Origin: UBA981 sp942490995
Lineage (GTDB): Bacteria > Pseudomonadota > Gammaproteobacteria > Ga0077536
DNA length: 64,000 nucleotides
Assembly (NCBI GenBank): GCA_942490995.1
Contig: CALOBG010000125.1
Location: 1-64,000 of the forward strand
Direction: 5' to 3'
Positions 55,539-64,000 of this stretch are shown here, in pieces. Both the position numbers and the translations under genes were made by a program. Every line of letters begins with the position of its first letter. Position 1 is the first letter of the stretch. The notes below the pieces were generated by a model. It was not told the origin of the DNA, did no database searches, and saw only the letters and a program-made list of their open reading frames with translations.

Positions 55539-55808
55539 GCCGTCGCTTTTTTTAATATTTCCGCGCTCCATCCGCAGCTGTCGAATTTCCCGGCGCAAGT
55601 GCAACAGCCCCTCCCGCTCCGCTGTCGTCAATACTTTCTGATCCCCGCAGCTCGCAACCGATTCACTGCCAGCTACCCATTTGCGCACCGCTGACTTCGT
55701 TAAACCCAAGTCCTGCGCCACTGCCGAGATCGCTTTGCTGCCAACTCGCACCAGTCCGACTACCCCGGCCTTGTACTCCGGCGTAAACGTACGTCTCTTC
55801 CTAGCCAT
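55395..55808 (-). pseudogene. IS3-family transposase OrfA, frameshifted
   Basis: The helix-turn-helix half is clear (RRTFTPEYKAGVVGLVR, LGLTKSAVRKWVA), followed by the leucine-zipper region LLHLRREIRQLRMERGNIKK. After the run of seven A bases near 55545 the frame departs from the expected KKATAFF, so the ORF continues with unrelated residues. A +1 shift restores the family sequence. This could be an indel in the A-run; typical IS3 frameshifting is -1, so programmed shifting does not explain it. Confidence 0.75.
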
Positions 55809-56310
55809 ATTTCAATTTCATTGAGCATTCCCCGGCCCCCCGGAGTCCACTATTGAGCATTCTCGCCCCCATCTGAGGTGTCTACCGGGGTCGCTCTATC
55901 TGAGGTGTCTACCAATCCCCGGCAAGTCCAGTGATACCCCTCGACCTTTTAAGTCGCGCTGCAGCGAGAAACCAACGTAGGACGCTTCATAGCACAGCTT
56001 CAGATCCGCATCGCCGAAGTGCTGACGGATTTTCTCGAGCTGCTGCACCAGGCCCTTCAACGTCGGTCGACTCTGAAAATCCACCACCTCACCGGTTCGC
56101 TTATCCAGCGCCGACCCGTGGTAGTGCACGTCGTCGACATCGATGCCGACATAAATTACATTTTGATCCATAGACGCCTCCTGTTTTGCATCAGTGGCCA
56201 GTCAACCACTTGAGGTATCCATCATCGATGGTAGCCCTCGGGTCAAGAGGGGGCGTCTATATCTTCTATGCTCCCCAATTCCAATCGCGAACGGATATAG
56301 AACCACCTCG

Positions 56311-56328
56311 CGTATTTCGGGACAGGCA
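56311..56328 (+). repeat. Partial dispersed repeat, copy R4
   Basis: CGTATTTCGGGACAGGCA, the first 18 bp of the 92-bp repeat, ends just before the left end of the IS4-family element. The rest of the repeat is not present on the other side of the IS. Confidence 0.6.
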
Positions 56329-56335
56329 CTGAAGA

Positions 56336-57665
56336 ATCCCCACGATTTCTGGAGGAAATATTTTTAATAACAATAAGTTAGATTTGGGGAACATTCACGG
56401 TGCGCGGCGATCTGATCGGATTACAACAAACGGTCCTATCGCAGGTGCGCACCATGAATGCAATTTCGATCCTACAACAACAGTTACATCAATTGTGTCC
56501 GACGGTTATTAAAACCCGCCTCGCTGCGCTGATGACCAGCGTCGAAGCGTTAGTCGCTGGACAAACGTTAACGGTAACCGCCTTAGGGCGGCATTCGCCG
56601 CGTGACAGCAAAACCAAACACGCTATCAAACAAGCCGACCGCCTCATTGGTAACCCTCATCTTTATGCACAACGAGACGAGTTTTATCGAGCGCTAACGC
56701 ATCAGTTACTCAAGCATCAATCACGGCCTGTGATCTTGATTGATTGGTCCGATTGTCCTGACAATCGAACGTTGGTCTTACTTCGTGCCTCAGTCCCAGT
56801 CGGCGGCAGAGCTTTCACGCTGTATGAAGAAGTTCATCCGATAGCGTGTTTGGGAAACCCGAAGATCCAACGCCAGTTCTTGTCGACCTTTGCGACGGTT
56901 CTGCCGACAACGTCACGTCCAATCATCATTACTGATGCGGGTTTCTTGGTGCCTTGGTTTCGGGAGATCACCGCCTTAGGTTGGGACTTCATCGGCCGTA
57001 TCCCCACTAGCATTAACGTGTCATTTGATGATGGCGAAACCTGGGAGAAAGGCGCCACCGCTATATCAGCGACCTTACGGCCCCGCTATCATGGCGTGCT
57101 ACACATCGCCAAATCGAACCCCTGTCGCGTTCATCTTTACGCCTTTAAAGAAAAGCCTAAAGGACGAAAACAACGCACTCGCTTCGGACTAAACGCCCGC
57201 AGTGAACATCACCGTAAATACTCGCATCGCGCACAACGCCCCTGGATCATCGCCAGCTCTCTAGACGATGGCTTGACCTCAAAACGGGCCATCGCTTTGT
57301 ATCGCACGCGGATGCAAATTGAAGAAAGTTTTCGAGACGTTAAGAGCACACGCACCGGCTTCGCCTGGACTCAGACCCGTTGCCGATCTGTACGACGAAC
57401 CGCCAACTTGTTACTCATTGCCCTGATTGCCAGTTGGCTGATCATGCTGATCGGGCGCCTGGCTGAGCAGCAAGGAAAACACGTCGCTTACCAAGCCAAT
57501 ACGCAACGCAAACGACGCGTACTCTCTATCGCATTCCTCGGGCTGGCTGTCCTTAGACGCGAGCGACTGCAGATCAAACGCACTGATTTACTCACAGCGT
57601 TGGACTTCATTCGTTTCGACAGCGATCAGCAGGCCGCGCTCAATTGAACCCTATTTCGTGGGGAT
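56336..57665 (+). mobile_element. IS4-family element, IS10-like
   Basis: ATCCCCACGA at 56336-56345 and TCGTGGGGAT at 57656-57665 are inverted repeats at the two ends, giving about 1330 bp, the size of IS10. No clear 9-bp target duplication was found in the flanks (CACTGAAGA and CCCTCAGGG). Confidence 0.78.
56454..57647 (+). CDS. IS4-family (IS10-like) transposase
   Basis: A protein of 397 residues resembling IS10 transposase throughout: LHQLCPTVIKTRLAAL, TKHAIKQADRLIGN, VILIDWSDCPDNR, IITDAGFLVPWFREI and the YREK-type block YRTRMQIEESFRDVKS containing the catalytic glutamate. The first two aspartates are in LIDWSD and ITDAGF. I chose ATG 56454; the frame is open back to a GTG at 56400. The frame is undamaged, so the element may still move. 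It uses more AT-rich codons than its surroundings, a sign of recent arrival. Confidence 0.92.
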   Translation: MNAISILQQQLHQLCPTVIKTRLAALMTSVEALVAGQTLTVTALGRHSPRDSKTKHAIKQADRLIGNPHLYAQRDEFYRALTHQLLKHQSRPVILIDWSDCPDNRTLVLLRASVPVGGRAFTLYEEVHPIACLGNPKIQRQFLSTFATVLPTTSRPIIITDAGFLVPWFREITALGWDFIGRIPTSINVSFDDGETWEKGATAISATLRPRYHGVLHIAKSNPCRVHLYAFKEKPKGRKQRTRFGLNARSEHHRKYSHRAQRPWIIASSLDDGLTSKRAIALYRTRMQIEESFRDVKSTRTGFAWTQTRCRSVRRTANLLLIALIASWLIMLIGRLAEQQGKHVAYQANTQRKRRVLSIAFLGLAVLRRERLQIKRTDLLTALDFIRFDSDQQAALN

Positions 57666-57669
57666 CCCT

Positions 57670-57720
57670 CAGGGACATTCCTGGTTTACGCGCGCCTGAA
57701 CCAGGAATGTCCCTGTTTTT
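57670..57720 (+). terminator. Strong hairpin with T-run after the IS4 element
   Basis: CAGGGACATTCCTGGTT (57670-57686) pairs perfectly with AACCAGGAATGTCCCTG (57699-57715), followed by TTTTT. On the plus strand it is a standard rho-independent terminator. It also overlaps the stop of the minus-strand dehydrogenase gene. The GGGACA start resembles the arms of the dispersed 92-bp repeat, so it may be related to a REP-type element. Confidence 0.75.
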
Positions 57721-59608
57721 AGTTGCTGTCTTTGCGGGCAAACGCGAGCAGCACGTTACCCGGCAGGCCGCCCCATTTGCTGTAACCCGAGCTGAGGTAG
57801 AGCCAGCCGTCGACGATCACCGGCCCGGTGGCGTCGAGGGCGCCGCCGCGGCCGGCTGCGCCGTTGATGGTCTCAAATTCGCGCGCGGTATCGTAGTACC
57901 ACAGCACGGCGCCGCTGGCGGTGTCGAACGCGCGTATCTCACCGCTCACGGATCCGGCGAACACAACCCCGGGGATCACGGTGACGGCCGCGGTCTGCGC
58001 CGGGCTGCAGCGCTCACGGCCACTGCAATCGACGCCGGGCGCGCGCCAGGCGATAGTGCCATCGGCCAGATCCAGCGCCACCAGGCCGCCGCCGGCGTTG
58101 GGATCGACGGCCAGATCGGGCGCCAGCAGATCGACGCTGTTCCAGCGCATGTCGGCGATCGAAACATACACCCGCTCAGCGTCGCTGGCCGGCCCCCATT
58201 CGATGCCGCCGAGCACGCCGCCGTCGGCCAGCTGGCGACGCCACAACAGTTTGCCGCCGGCGTCGACGTCGAGTGCGTGCACCACGCCCGACTTCTGCGC
58301 GGCGATGATCAGGCGCCGACCATCGGCCAGGGTGGTCAGGATCGGGGACGCGCCAAAATCGTAATCCGGCCCGGTATCGGTCGGACAGTTGGCCTCGTCG
58401 GCCGTGCCGCAGGCCATGTTCCAGGCATCGCCGGCCAGGCCCTGGTAGTGCCAGCGTAAATCCCCGTTGTCGACATCGATAGCGAGAATGCTGTCGCTGG
58501 TATCGGTCGGCGGGTTGGAGTAGTTCTCGCCGGTACCGACGTACACCGTGCGTGCGGTCGCGTCGTAGGTCGGCGCCGACCACACCGCGGCGCCGGACGG
58601 ACCCAACATGTCGATGCCGTGCGCATTGACCCCGGTTATCTGCGCCGGCGGCACGGTGTAACGTTTCCACAGCTGGCGGCCGGTGGCCGGATCGAGCGCC
58701 ACGACGCTGCCGCGGAAATAGCAGCAGCGCGCATCGGCACTGCCGGCCAGGTTGGATTCGATCGCCGTGACCGGCACCAGCAGTCGGCCGGCGGCGAACT
58801 GCAAGCTGCCCATGATGCGTGCGAGCGGATGGTCATCCACCCGCACCCGCCATAACTCGCGACCGCTGGCGGCATCGAGCGCATAGGTATTGCCGACCAG
58901 GTCGCCAAAAAAGGCCCCGGCTTGCGCGCTTCCGGTGTCCGGTTCGAGGCTCACCAGCGGCGCGATCGTCACCGCGCCCTTGACCGGGCCATCAGCCTGG
59001 TAAGTCCAGTGCACGCAGCCGCGGCGCGCATCGAGCGCATACACGGTACCGCTGCGACTGCCGACAAAAATCCGTCCGCCGACCACCGTCGGCTGCGACT
59101 CGGCGATGGTTTCGCCGGGAAAAGCGAACGCCCACTTGAGTTCGAGGGTGCCGACCGCATCCGCATCGAGCCGCGCCGAGGCGGCGTCCTGGAAGCGGGT
59201 ATTGGCCGGCCCGTTGCCCCAGCCGTTCCAGTTCGGCGCGGCAAAAATGCCAGCCTCGGGCCACGTCTGTCCGTCACAGCGGGTCGCCTGACGTGGCGCC
59301 CAGTCCGGATCGTAAGCCTGCCCGGTCAGGTACTCGGCGACCGCCACCCGCTCCGGACCGTTGAGATTGAAGGTACCGACAACCCGCATCACGCCGCTTT
59401 CCAGGGCGCGCACGATCGTGGTTACCGGCAGCGCCGCCAGCGCTTCGCGGCTCGGCATCCGCGGCGCGGCGTGGTTGTGGCAACCGGCGCATTCGGCCTG
59501 GTAGACGGTTTCCCCGCTGCGCGGCGCGGCGGCAAGTTCGGCTGCGCCGAGCGCAAGGCCGGCAAAAAAGATCAGGCCGGCGCGCCTGGCTGTCGCAATT
59601 GCGGTCAT
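57719..59608 (-). CDS. Periplasmic quinohaemoprotein dehydrogenase (PVA-dehydrogenase-like)
   Basis: A protein of 629 residues with signal peptide (LIFFAGLALGAAELAAA). A cytochrome c site CAGCHNH lies near residue 40, with a methionine-containing segment after it, and the remaining ~500 residues are PQQ-type beta-propeller repeats (GTVYALDARRGCVHW, GNTYALDAASGRELWRV, GSVVALDPATGRQLWK). An adjacent cysteine pair, ADARCCYFRG, matches the vicinal disulfide seen in quinoprotein alcohol dehydrogenases. Polyvinyl-alcohol dehydrogenases share this N-terminal haem plus propeller order. The enzyme would oxidise an alcohol in the periplasm and pass electrons to the haem; the natural substrate is unknown. 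Confidence 0.8.
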   Translation of the reverse strand: MTAIATARRAGLIFFAGLALGAAELAAAPRSGETVYQAECAGCHNHAAPRMPSREALAALPVTTIVRALESGVMRVVGTFNLNGPERVAVAEYLTGQAYDPDWAPRQATRCDGQTWPEAGIFAAPNWNGWGNGPANTRFQDAASARLDADAVGTLELKWAFAFPGETIAESQPTVVGGRIFVGSRSGTVYALDARRGCVHWTYQADGPVKGAVTIAPLVSLEPDTGSAQAGAFFGDLVGNTYALDAASGRELWRVRVDDHPLARIMGSLQFAAGRLLVPVTAIESNLAGSADARCCYFRGSVVALDPATGRQLWKRYTVPPAQITGVNAHGIDMLGPSGAAVWSAPTYDATARTVYVGTGENYSNPPTDTSDSILAIDVDNGDLRWHYQGLAGDAWNMACGTADEANCPTDTGPDYDFGASPILTTLADGRRLIIAAQKSGVVHALDVDAGGKLLWRRQLADGGVLGGIEWGPASDAERVYVSIADMRWNSVDLLAPDLAVDPNAGGGLVALDLADGTIAWRAPGVDCSGRERCSPAQTAAVTVIPGVVFAGSVSGEIRAFDTASGAVLWYYDTAREFETINGAAGRGGALDATGPVIVDGWLYLSSGYSKWGGLPGNVLLAFARKDSN

Positions 59609-59736
59609 GGCTCGTCCCCCCCCGGGTCACACGATGGTAGCAAGGAATGGCGGATCTGCAGTGCGACATACGGCGCAGGCCCCTGCCGCGTGAACGCTGA
59701 CGAGCAGCGAACTGGAAAAAATAGTTCCGCGCGCCA

Positions 59737-59763
59737 CTTGTATTCGCACGGCGCGCCCCAACC
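59737..59763 (+). promoter_or_regulatory. Sigma-32-like heat-shock promoter of groESL
   Basis: CTTGTA at 59737-59742 and CCCCAACC at 59756-59763 are separated by 13 bp, matching the sigma-32 consensus CTTGAA-N13/14-CCCCATNT except for a few bases. It lies 113 bp upstream of the groES start. No CIRCE inverted repeat was seen in 59609-59876, which fits sigma-32 control. Confidence 0.6.
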
Positions 59764-59876
59764 TGTACGCCACTGTGCAATGAGGACCGCATTGTGCGCC
59801 CCTCGATTCCGGCAACAGAACCACCACCAGGGATGGCGATGCAACAACGCGCCGTCCCTTAAGGAGAATTAAACCT

Positions 59877-60167
59877 ATGAAAATCCGTCCTTTACATGAC
59901 CGCGTGATCGTCAAACGCATAGCAGAGGACAAAACTTCCGCCGGCGGCATCGTGATCCCGGATTCCGCCGCCGAAAAGCCGGTCAAAGGCGAAGTCATCG
60001 CCGTCGGCAACGGCCAGATCCTCGACAACGGTTCGGTACGCAAGCTCGACCTCAAGGTCGGCGACAAGATCCTGTTCGGTAAATATTCAGGTACCGAGGT
60101 CAAGGTCGACGGCGAAGAACTGCTGGTCATGCGCGAAGACGACATCATGGCTGTTTTCGGCGCCTAG
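59877..60167 (+). CDS. groES: Co-chaperonin GroES
   Basis: A protein of 96 residues, the lid of the GroEL folding chamber. The sequence is typical: MKIRPLHDRVIVKR, the mobile loop region KTSAGGIVIPDSAAEKP, VGDKILFGKYSGTEVKVDGE and an ending REDDIMAVFGA. AAGGAG precedes the ATG. groEL follows after 38 bp. Confidence 0.98.
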   Translation: MKIRPLHDRVIVKRIAEDKTSAGGIVIPDSAAEKPVKGEVIAVGNGQILDNGSVRKLDLKVGDKILFGKYSGTEVKVDGEELLVMREDDIMAVFGA

Positions 60168-60205
60168 GCGCACACAGCCCACACAGAATTCAGGAGCATT
60201 AATTC

Positions 60206-61858
<1,653 letters not shown>

Positions 61859-61887
61859 TCACCGGCTGCATAGCCTGACCGCTTCAG

Positions 61888-61916
61888 AACCCCGCTTCGG
61901 CGGGGTTCTTTTTTTT
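61888..61916 (+). terminator. Rho-independent terminator of groESL
   Basis: AACCCCGC (61888-61895), loop TTCG, GCGGGGTT (61900-61907), then C and a run of eight T. A textbook terminator placed 30 bp after the groEL stop; it also lies just beyond the stop of the convergent GFA gene. Confidence 0.95.
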
Positions 61917-61921
61917 GCGCG

Positions 61922-62764
61922 TTAACAGGGTGGCCCGTCAAAACACGGCAGCTCATCGGTGATCGGATACCACGACGCTTTCGAGCCGGTGAAAATGTGG
62001 TCGTCCGCGCTGCGCCGTGGATCGTCGTCGAGCGATCCGAAGGTCACCAGGGCGAGCCCCCGTTCGCGGTCGAGGCGCGGCAGCCCGGAACCGCAGCGCG
62101 GGCAGAATACCTGTGAGAAATAGCGCGCGCCGGGCACCCGATAGGTCTGTATCGAGTCACCGCCGCGCGTGTAACGGGCATTGTCCAAGGCCGTGAAGCC
62201 GTTCGTCGTGTGGGCGGCGGCCCGCGCCTTGCGGCAGCGCGAACAATGACAATTATGCACCGCGGTGAACGAGCCATTGACTTCATAAGCAACCGCCGCG
62301 CACAGACAGCTGCCACGCAGCAGGCCATCACTGGCGGCAGCCGGACCCGCACGATCGATGGCCGGACCGGGGCCATCGGGATAATTGTCGTGCTGCGGCA
62401 GGCGGTCGGTGATCGCGTGCCAGGGCGCTTTCCAGCGCGCAAAGATATGTGCACTCGCGGTTAATCCGGGATCGTCGTCGAGGCAGCCGGCAGGGACGGC
62501 GATGCGCTCTCCGAGGTGGGTGTTCGGCAGCACCGATCCACACTGCGAACAGAACGATCGTACAAAACCGGGTGACGACTCGAACCTTGTAATCGCGGCA
62601 TCGTCGGCGCTATAGCTGAACGGCGCACTCGGTCCGGTCACATAGGTCGCGAACGGCGCGGCGTGGGCTTTACGGCATATGCCGCAATGGCAATGGGTCA
62701 TGTCTTCAAACGCGCCGCTGTACGTCCAGCGCACCGTGCCGCACAGGCAGCTGCCTCGGATCAT
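61922..62764 (-). CDS. Two-domain GFA (CENP-V/Gfa) family protein
   Basis: A protein of 280 residues built of two zinc-binding GFA domains. The first has GSCLCGTVRW, CHCGICRKAHAAPF and CSQCGSVLPN; the second GSCLCAAVAY, CHCSRCRKARAAAH and CPRCGSGLPR. Each supplies the cysteines of two zinc sites. The family is named after a glutathione-dependent formaldehyde-activating enzyme, but most members have no proven reaction. I chose ATG 62764, which has AGAGGA upstream on the minus strand; the frame extends to 62869 without a better start. It converges on groEL. Confidence 0.88.
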   Translation of the reverse strand: MIRGSCLCGTVRWTYSGAFEDMTHCHCGICRKAHAAPFATYVTGPSAPFSYSADDAAITRFESSPGFVRSFCSQCGSVLPNTHLGERIAVPAGCLDDDPGLTASAHIFARWKAPWHAITDRLPQHDNYPDGPGPAIDRAGPAAASDGLLRGSCLCAAVAYEVNGSFTAVHNCHCSRCRKARAAAHTTNGFTALDNARYTRGGDSIQTYRVPGARYFSQVFCPRCGSGLPRLDRERGLALVTFGSLDDDPRRSADDHIFTGSKASWYPITDELPCFDGPPC

Positions 62765-62912
62765 GTTCGTTCCTCTTGTTTTCGCGACAACTGATGCACG
62801 ACACCGTAGCCTTGATCCGCGCGCGCTGACTTCAGCGCGAACATCGCACAGATTTCGATTGAACGGCAAGATCCCACGCGGTCCCCGCGCCGCAGCTATG
62901 GCCTCGTGTCCC

Positions 62913-63266
62913 TCAGGAACGTTCTGTCAGTGCCGTTCGCGCCAATTCCACCATCGACGCTGGTGCGCTTACCCTCGGCCTGTGTGGCAGATAGACCACG
63001 GCGATGGTCGCGCCGGGTTCCAGCGCGGCGGCTTCAGCGTCGCCGAGTGCGACAGTATGTTCGCGTGCCTCGCCGTCGGCCGTCTCGTAGCGATAGCCGA
63101 CACGCCAGGTGGTGACACCGCTGCGCGGGCGGAAGCGGATTTTTTTTGTCACGACGGCTGCGATCGGTGCGCCACCATTCACCAACTCCCGCATCTGCAG
63201 GCCGCGCCTGAGTGTCGTGGCGACCATCAGAACCAACACGACTGCGATACCGATGATCCAGCTCAT
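62913..63266 (-). CDS. Small membrane protein, DUF3592-like
   Basis: A protein of 117 residues with one N-terminal membrane helix (WIIGIAVVLVLMVATTL) and a beta-rich remainder (VVTKKIRFRPRSG, WRVGYRYETADGEAREH, ATIAVVYLPHRPRV), the pattern of DUF3592 proteins. Role unknown. I chose ATG 63266; the frame is open to 63569 but that part overlaps the enoyl-CoA hydratase gene and is a shadow. It follows that gene by 25 bp on the same strand, so the two may be co-transcribed. Nothing is seen in 62767-62912. Confidence 0.7.
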   Translation of the reverse strand: MSWIIGIAVVLVLMVATTLRRGLQMRELVNGGAPIAAVVTKKIRFRPRSGVTTWRVGYRYETADGEAREHTVALGDAEAAALEPGATIAVVYLPHRPRVSAPASMVELARTALTERS

Positions 63267-63291
63267 CACACGTCTACCTTGGTGTGCAGGT

Positions 63292-64000
63292 TCATTGCCC
63301 GGTGAACACCGGCTCGCGACGCTCGGCCACAGCCCGGATCCCTTCGTTCCAGTCACGGCTGGCGCGCAGGCGATGCTGCTCGGCAAGGTCGTGAATATTC
63401 TGCTGCTCGATGCGCTCGGCGAGCCCCGTGCGCAGGGTATTGCGGGTCGAGGCAATCGCCAGCGGCGCATTGGCGGCGATCTCGCGGGCGAGTTCGAGCG
63501 CGGTCTCACGGACCGATTCCAGCGCAACGAAAGCGTCGGCCAGGCCCCAGGCATAAGCCTGCTCGCCACGAATGCGGCGTGCGGTCAGGCACATGAAGCG
63601 GGCGCGCTGTACGCCGATCAGTTCGGGCAGCGTAACGGGCAAACCGAAACCGGGGTTGAATCCGAGGCGGGTGAAGTTGGCGCTGAAGCGCCCTTCGGCG
63701 CAGCTCACGCGAAAGTCGGCCGATACCGCCAGGCCCAGCCCACCGCCCACCGCCGCACCCTGCACCGCGGCCACGACCGGGGTCTGGGCGCGGAATATCC
63801 GCACCACCTGCACAAAAAAGTCATCGAGCGACAGCGGCGCCGCCTGGTCCGCGGCGGGATTGTAGTCGGCGCCGGCACAGAAATTTTTGCCCTCGGAACA
63901 CAATACGATGGCACGACAGTCGGGATCGGTATCACAGGACTCGTATGCATCGGCGATGGCTTCGATGAGTGCGTTGTCGATAAAGTTATGCGGCGGGCGC
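63292..64000 (-). CDS. Enoyl-CoA hydratase/isomerase family protein, 5' end outside window
   Basis: The frame remains open to the window edge (HNFIDNALIEAIADAY at the edge), so the start is missing; about 235 residues are seen. The crotonase fold is clear: first oxyanion-hole segment CSEGKNFCAGADY and second VQGAAVGGGLGLAVSADFRV, then FTRLGFNPGFGLPVTLPELIG. It would act on an acyl-CoA, hydrating or isomerising it, probably in fatty-acid or aromatic degradation; the exact substrate cannot be told. The catalytic glutamates of classic hydratases are not both obvious, so another crotonase reaction is possible. Confidence 0.88.
   Translation of the reverse strand, partial: RPPHNFIDNALIEAIADAYESCDTDPDCRAIVLCSEGKNFCAGADYNPAADQAAPLSLDDFFVQVVRIFRAQTPVVAAVQGAAVGGGLGLAVSADFRVSCAEGRFSANFTRLGFNPGFGLPVTLPELIGVQRARFMCLTARRIRGEQAYAWGLADAFVALESVRETALELAREIAANAPLAIASTRNTLRTGLAERIEQQNIHDLAEQHRLRASRDWNEGIRAVAERREPVFTGQ

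Larger units (their letters stand above)
54607..55930 (-). mobile_element. IS3-family element inserted in IS110 transposase
   Basis: Ends are inverted repeats starting TGGACTTGCCGGG on both sides (plus strand at 54607, minus strand from 55930), continuing TTTTAGTGGACACC and GATTGGTAGACACC. A 3-bp GTG duplication flanks it (54604-54606 and 55931-55933), the size expected for IS3. The right end also carries two copies of ATCTGAGGTGTCTACC (55871-55886 and 55899-55914). Confidence 0.85.
53722..56171 (-). pseudogene. IS110-family transposase, interrupted
   Basis: The N-terminal DEDD part is at 56171 to about 55937 (MDQNVIYVGIDVDDVHYHG, CYEASYVGFSLQRDL) and the C-terminal part at 54597-53722 (VVSPSSIPRRGGKAVKTDRLDA, KGIKHLFALTMITEIGD, ASGGKSNRLGITRQGNRYLR). 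The IS3 element at 54607-55930 lies between. After removing the insertion and its duplication the two parts still differ by one frame, explained by an extra A in AAAA near 55950 (DLK then EGYHCEVVS). The gene is therefore inactive twice over. Confidence 0.88.
53461..56263 (-). mobile_element. IS110-family (IS1111-like) element split by an IS3 element
   Basis: Perfect 13-bp inverted repeats ATATAGACGCCCC at 53461-53473 and GGGGCGTCTATAT at 56251-56263 bound the element; such subterminal repeats are typical of the IS1111 subgroup. Without the IS3 insertion (1324 bp plus a 3-bp duplication) it is about 1476 bp, a normal size. The 260 bp of non-coding DNA between the left repeat and the transposase stop (53461-53721) lies where the IS1111 subgroup is reported to encode its bridge RNA. 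Confidence 0.8.

Noticed and set aside
63267..63569. N-terminal extension of the DUF3592-like protein
   Set aside because: It is antiparallel-frame shadow over the enoyl-CoA hydratase; ATG 63266 starts directly at the membrane helix.

Overview
The window is about 64 kb of GC-rich DNA that looks like a proteobacterial chromosome, most likely gammaproteobacterial. The evidence is a groESL pair behind a sigma-32-like promoter, a complete-looking type VI secretion (T6SS) cluster with threonine-phosphorylation control, a two-partner secretion pair, and fragments of a tRNA-Arg gene that served as integration site. I cannot name the genus.

Layout. 1-7.9 kb is a mobile-element graveyard: an IS1380-family transposase broken by frameshifts, two copies of a tRNA-Arg 3' end about 4.9 kb apart that bracket an integrase remnant, an IS256-family element, a secreted metallo-beta-lactamase-fold hydrolase and a DUF433/DUF5615 toxin-antitoxin pair, then two more broken transposases. 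8.1-15.9 kb (minus strand) carries the control genes: a membrane protein with an FGE-like domain, a giant Ser/Thr kinase (PpkA type) ending in a second FGE-like domain, and a PP2C phosphatase (PppA). 16.3-24.0 kb (plus) is a two-partner secretion pair: an outer-membrane TpsB and a 1935-residue TpsA with four almost identical 98-residue repeats. 24.0-46.4 kb (plus) is the T6SS operon: fha/tagH, tssJKLM, tagF, tssABC, hcp, tagJ, tssEFG, tssH (clpV) and vgrG. Every core gene is intact except clpV, which carries about eight single-base indels in 850 bp. 46.4-51.4 kb is the effector zone: DUF6931-like protein, PAAR protein, a small toxin-like ORF with a Tsi6-like immunity gene, a truncated duplicate of a lipoprotein gene, a small hydrophobic protein, and a lipoprotein/lipase pair. 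51.4-57.7 kb is another accessory zone, punctuated by a dispersed 92-bp repeat and holding an orphan gene, a PIN toxin with a frameshifted antitoxin, an IS110 element split by an IS3 element, and an intact IS10-like IS4 element. 57.7-64 kb is ordinary chromosome: a quinohaemoprotein dehydrogenase, groES-groEL, a two-domain GFA protein, a small membrane protein and the end of an enoyl-CoA hydratase.

How it fits together. PpkA, PppA and Fha are the classic phosphorylation switch for T6SS firing and TagF its usual post-translational brake, so the divergent minus-strand operon and the plus-strand operon form one functional unit. Unusually, an adhesin/exoprotein export pair is inserted between the two halves. 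The effector zone supplies a PAAR tip, a putative NAD-targeting toxin with immunity protein, and a lipase with a probable lipoprotein immunity partner. The broken clpV raises the question of whether sheath recycling in this strain relies on another copy, or whether the local sequence is faulty.
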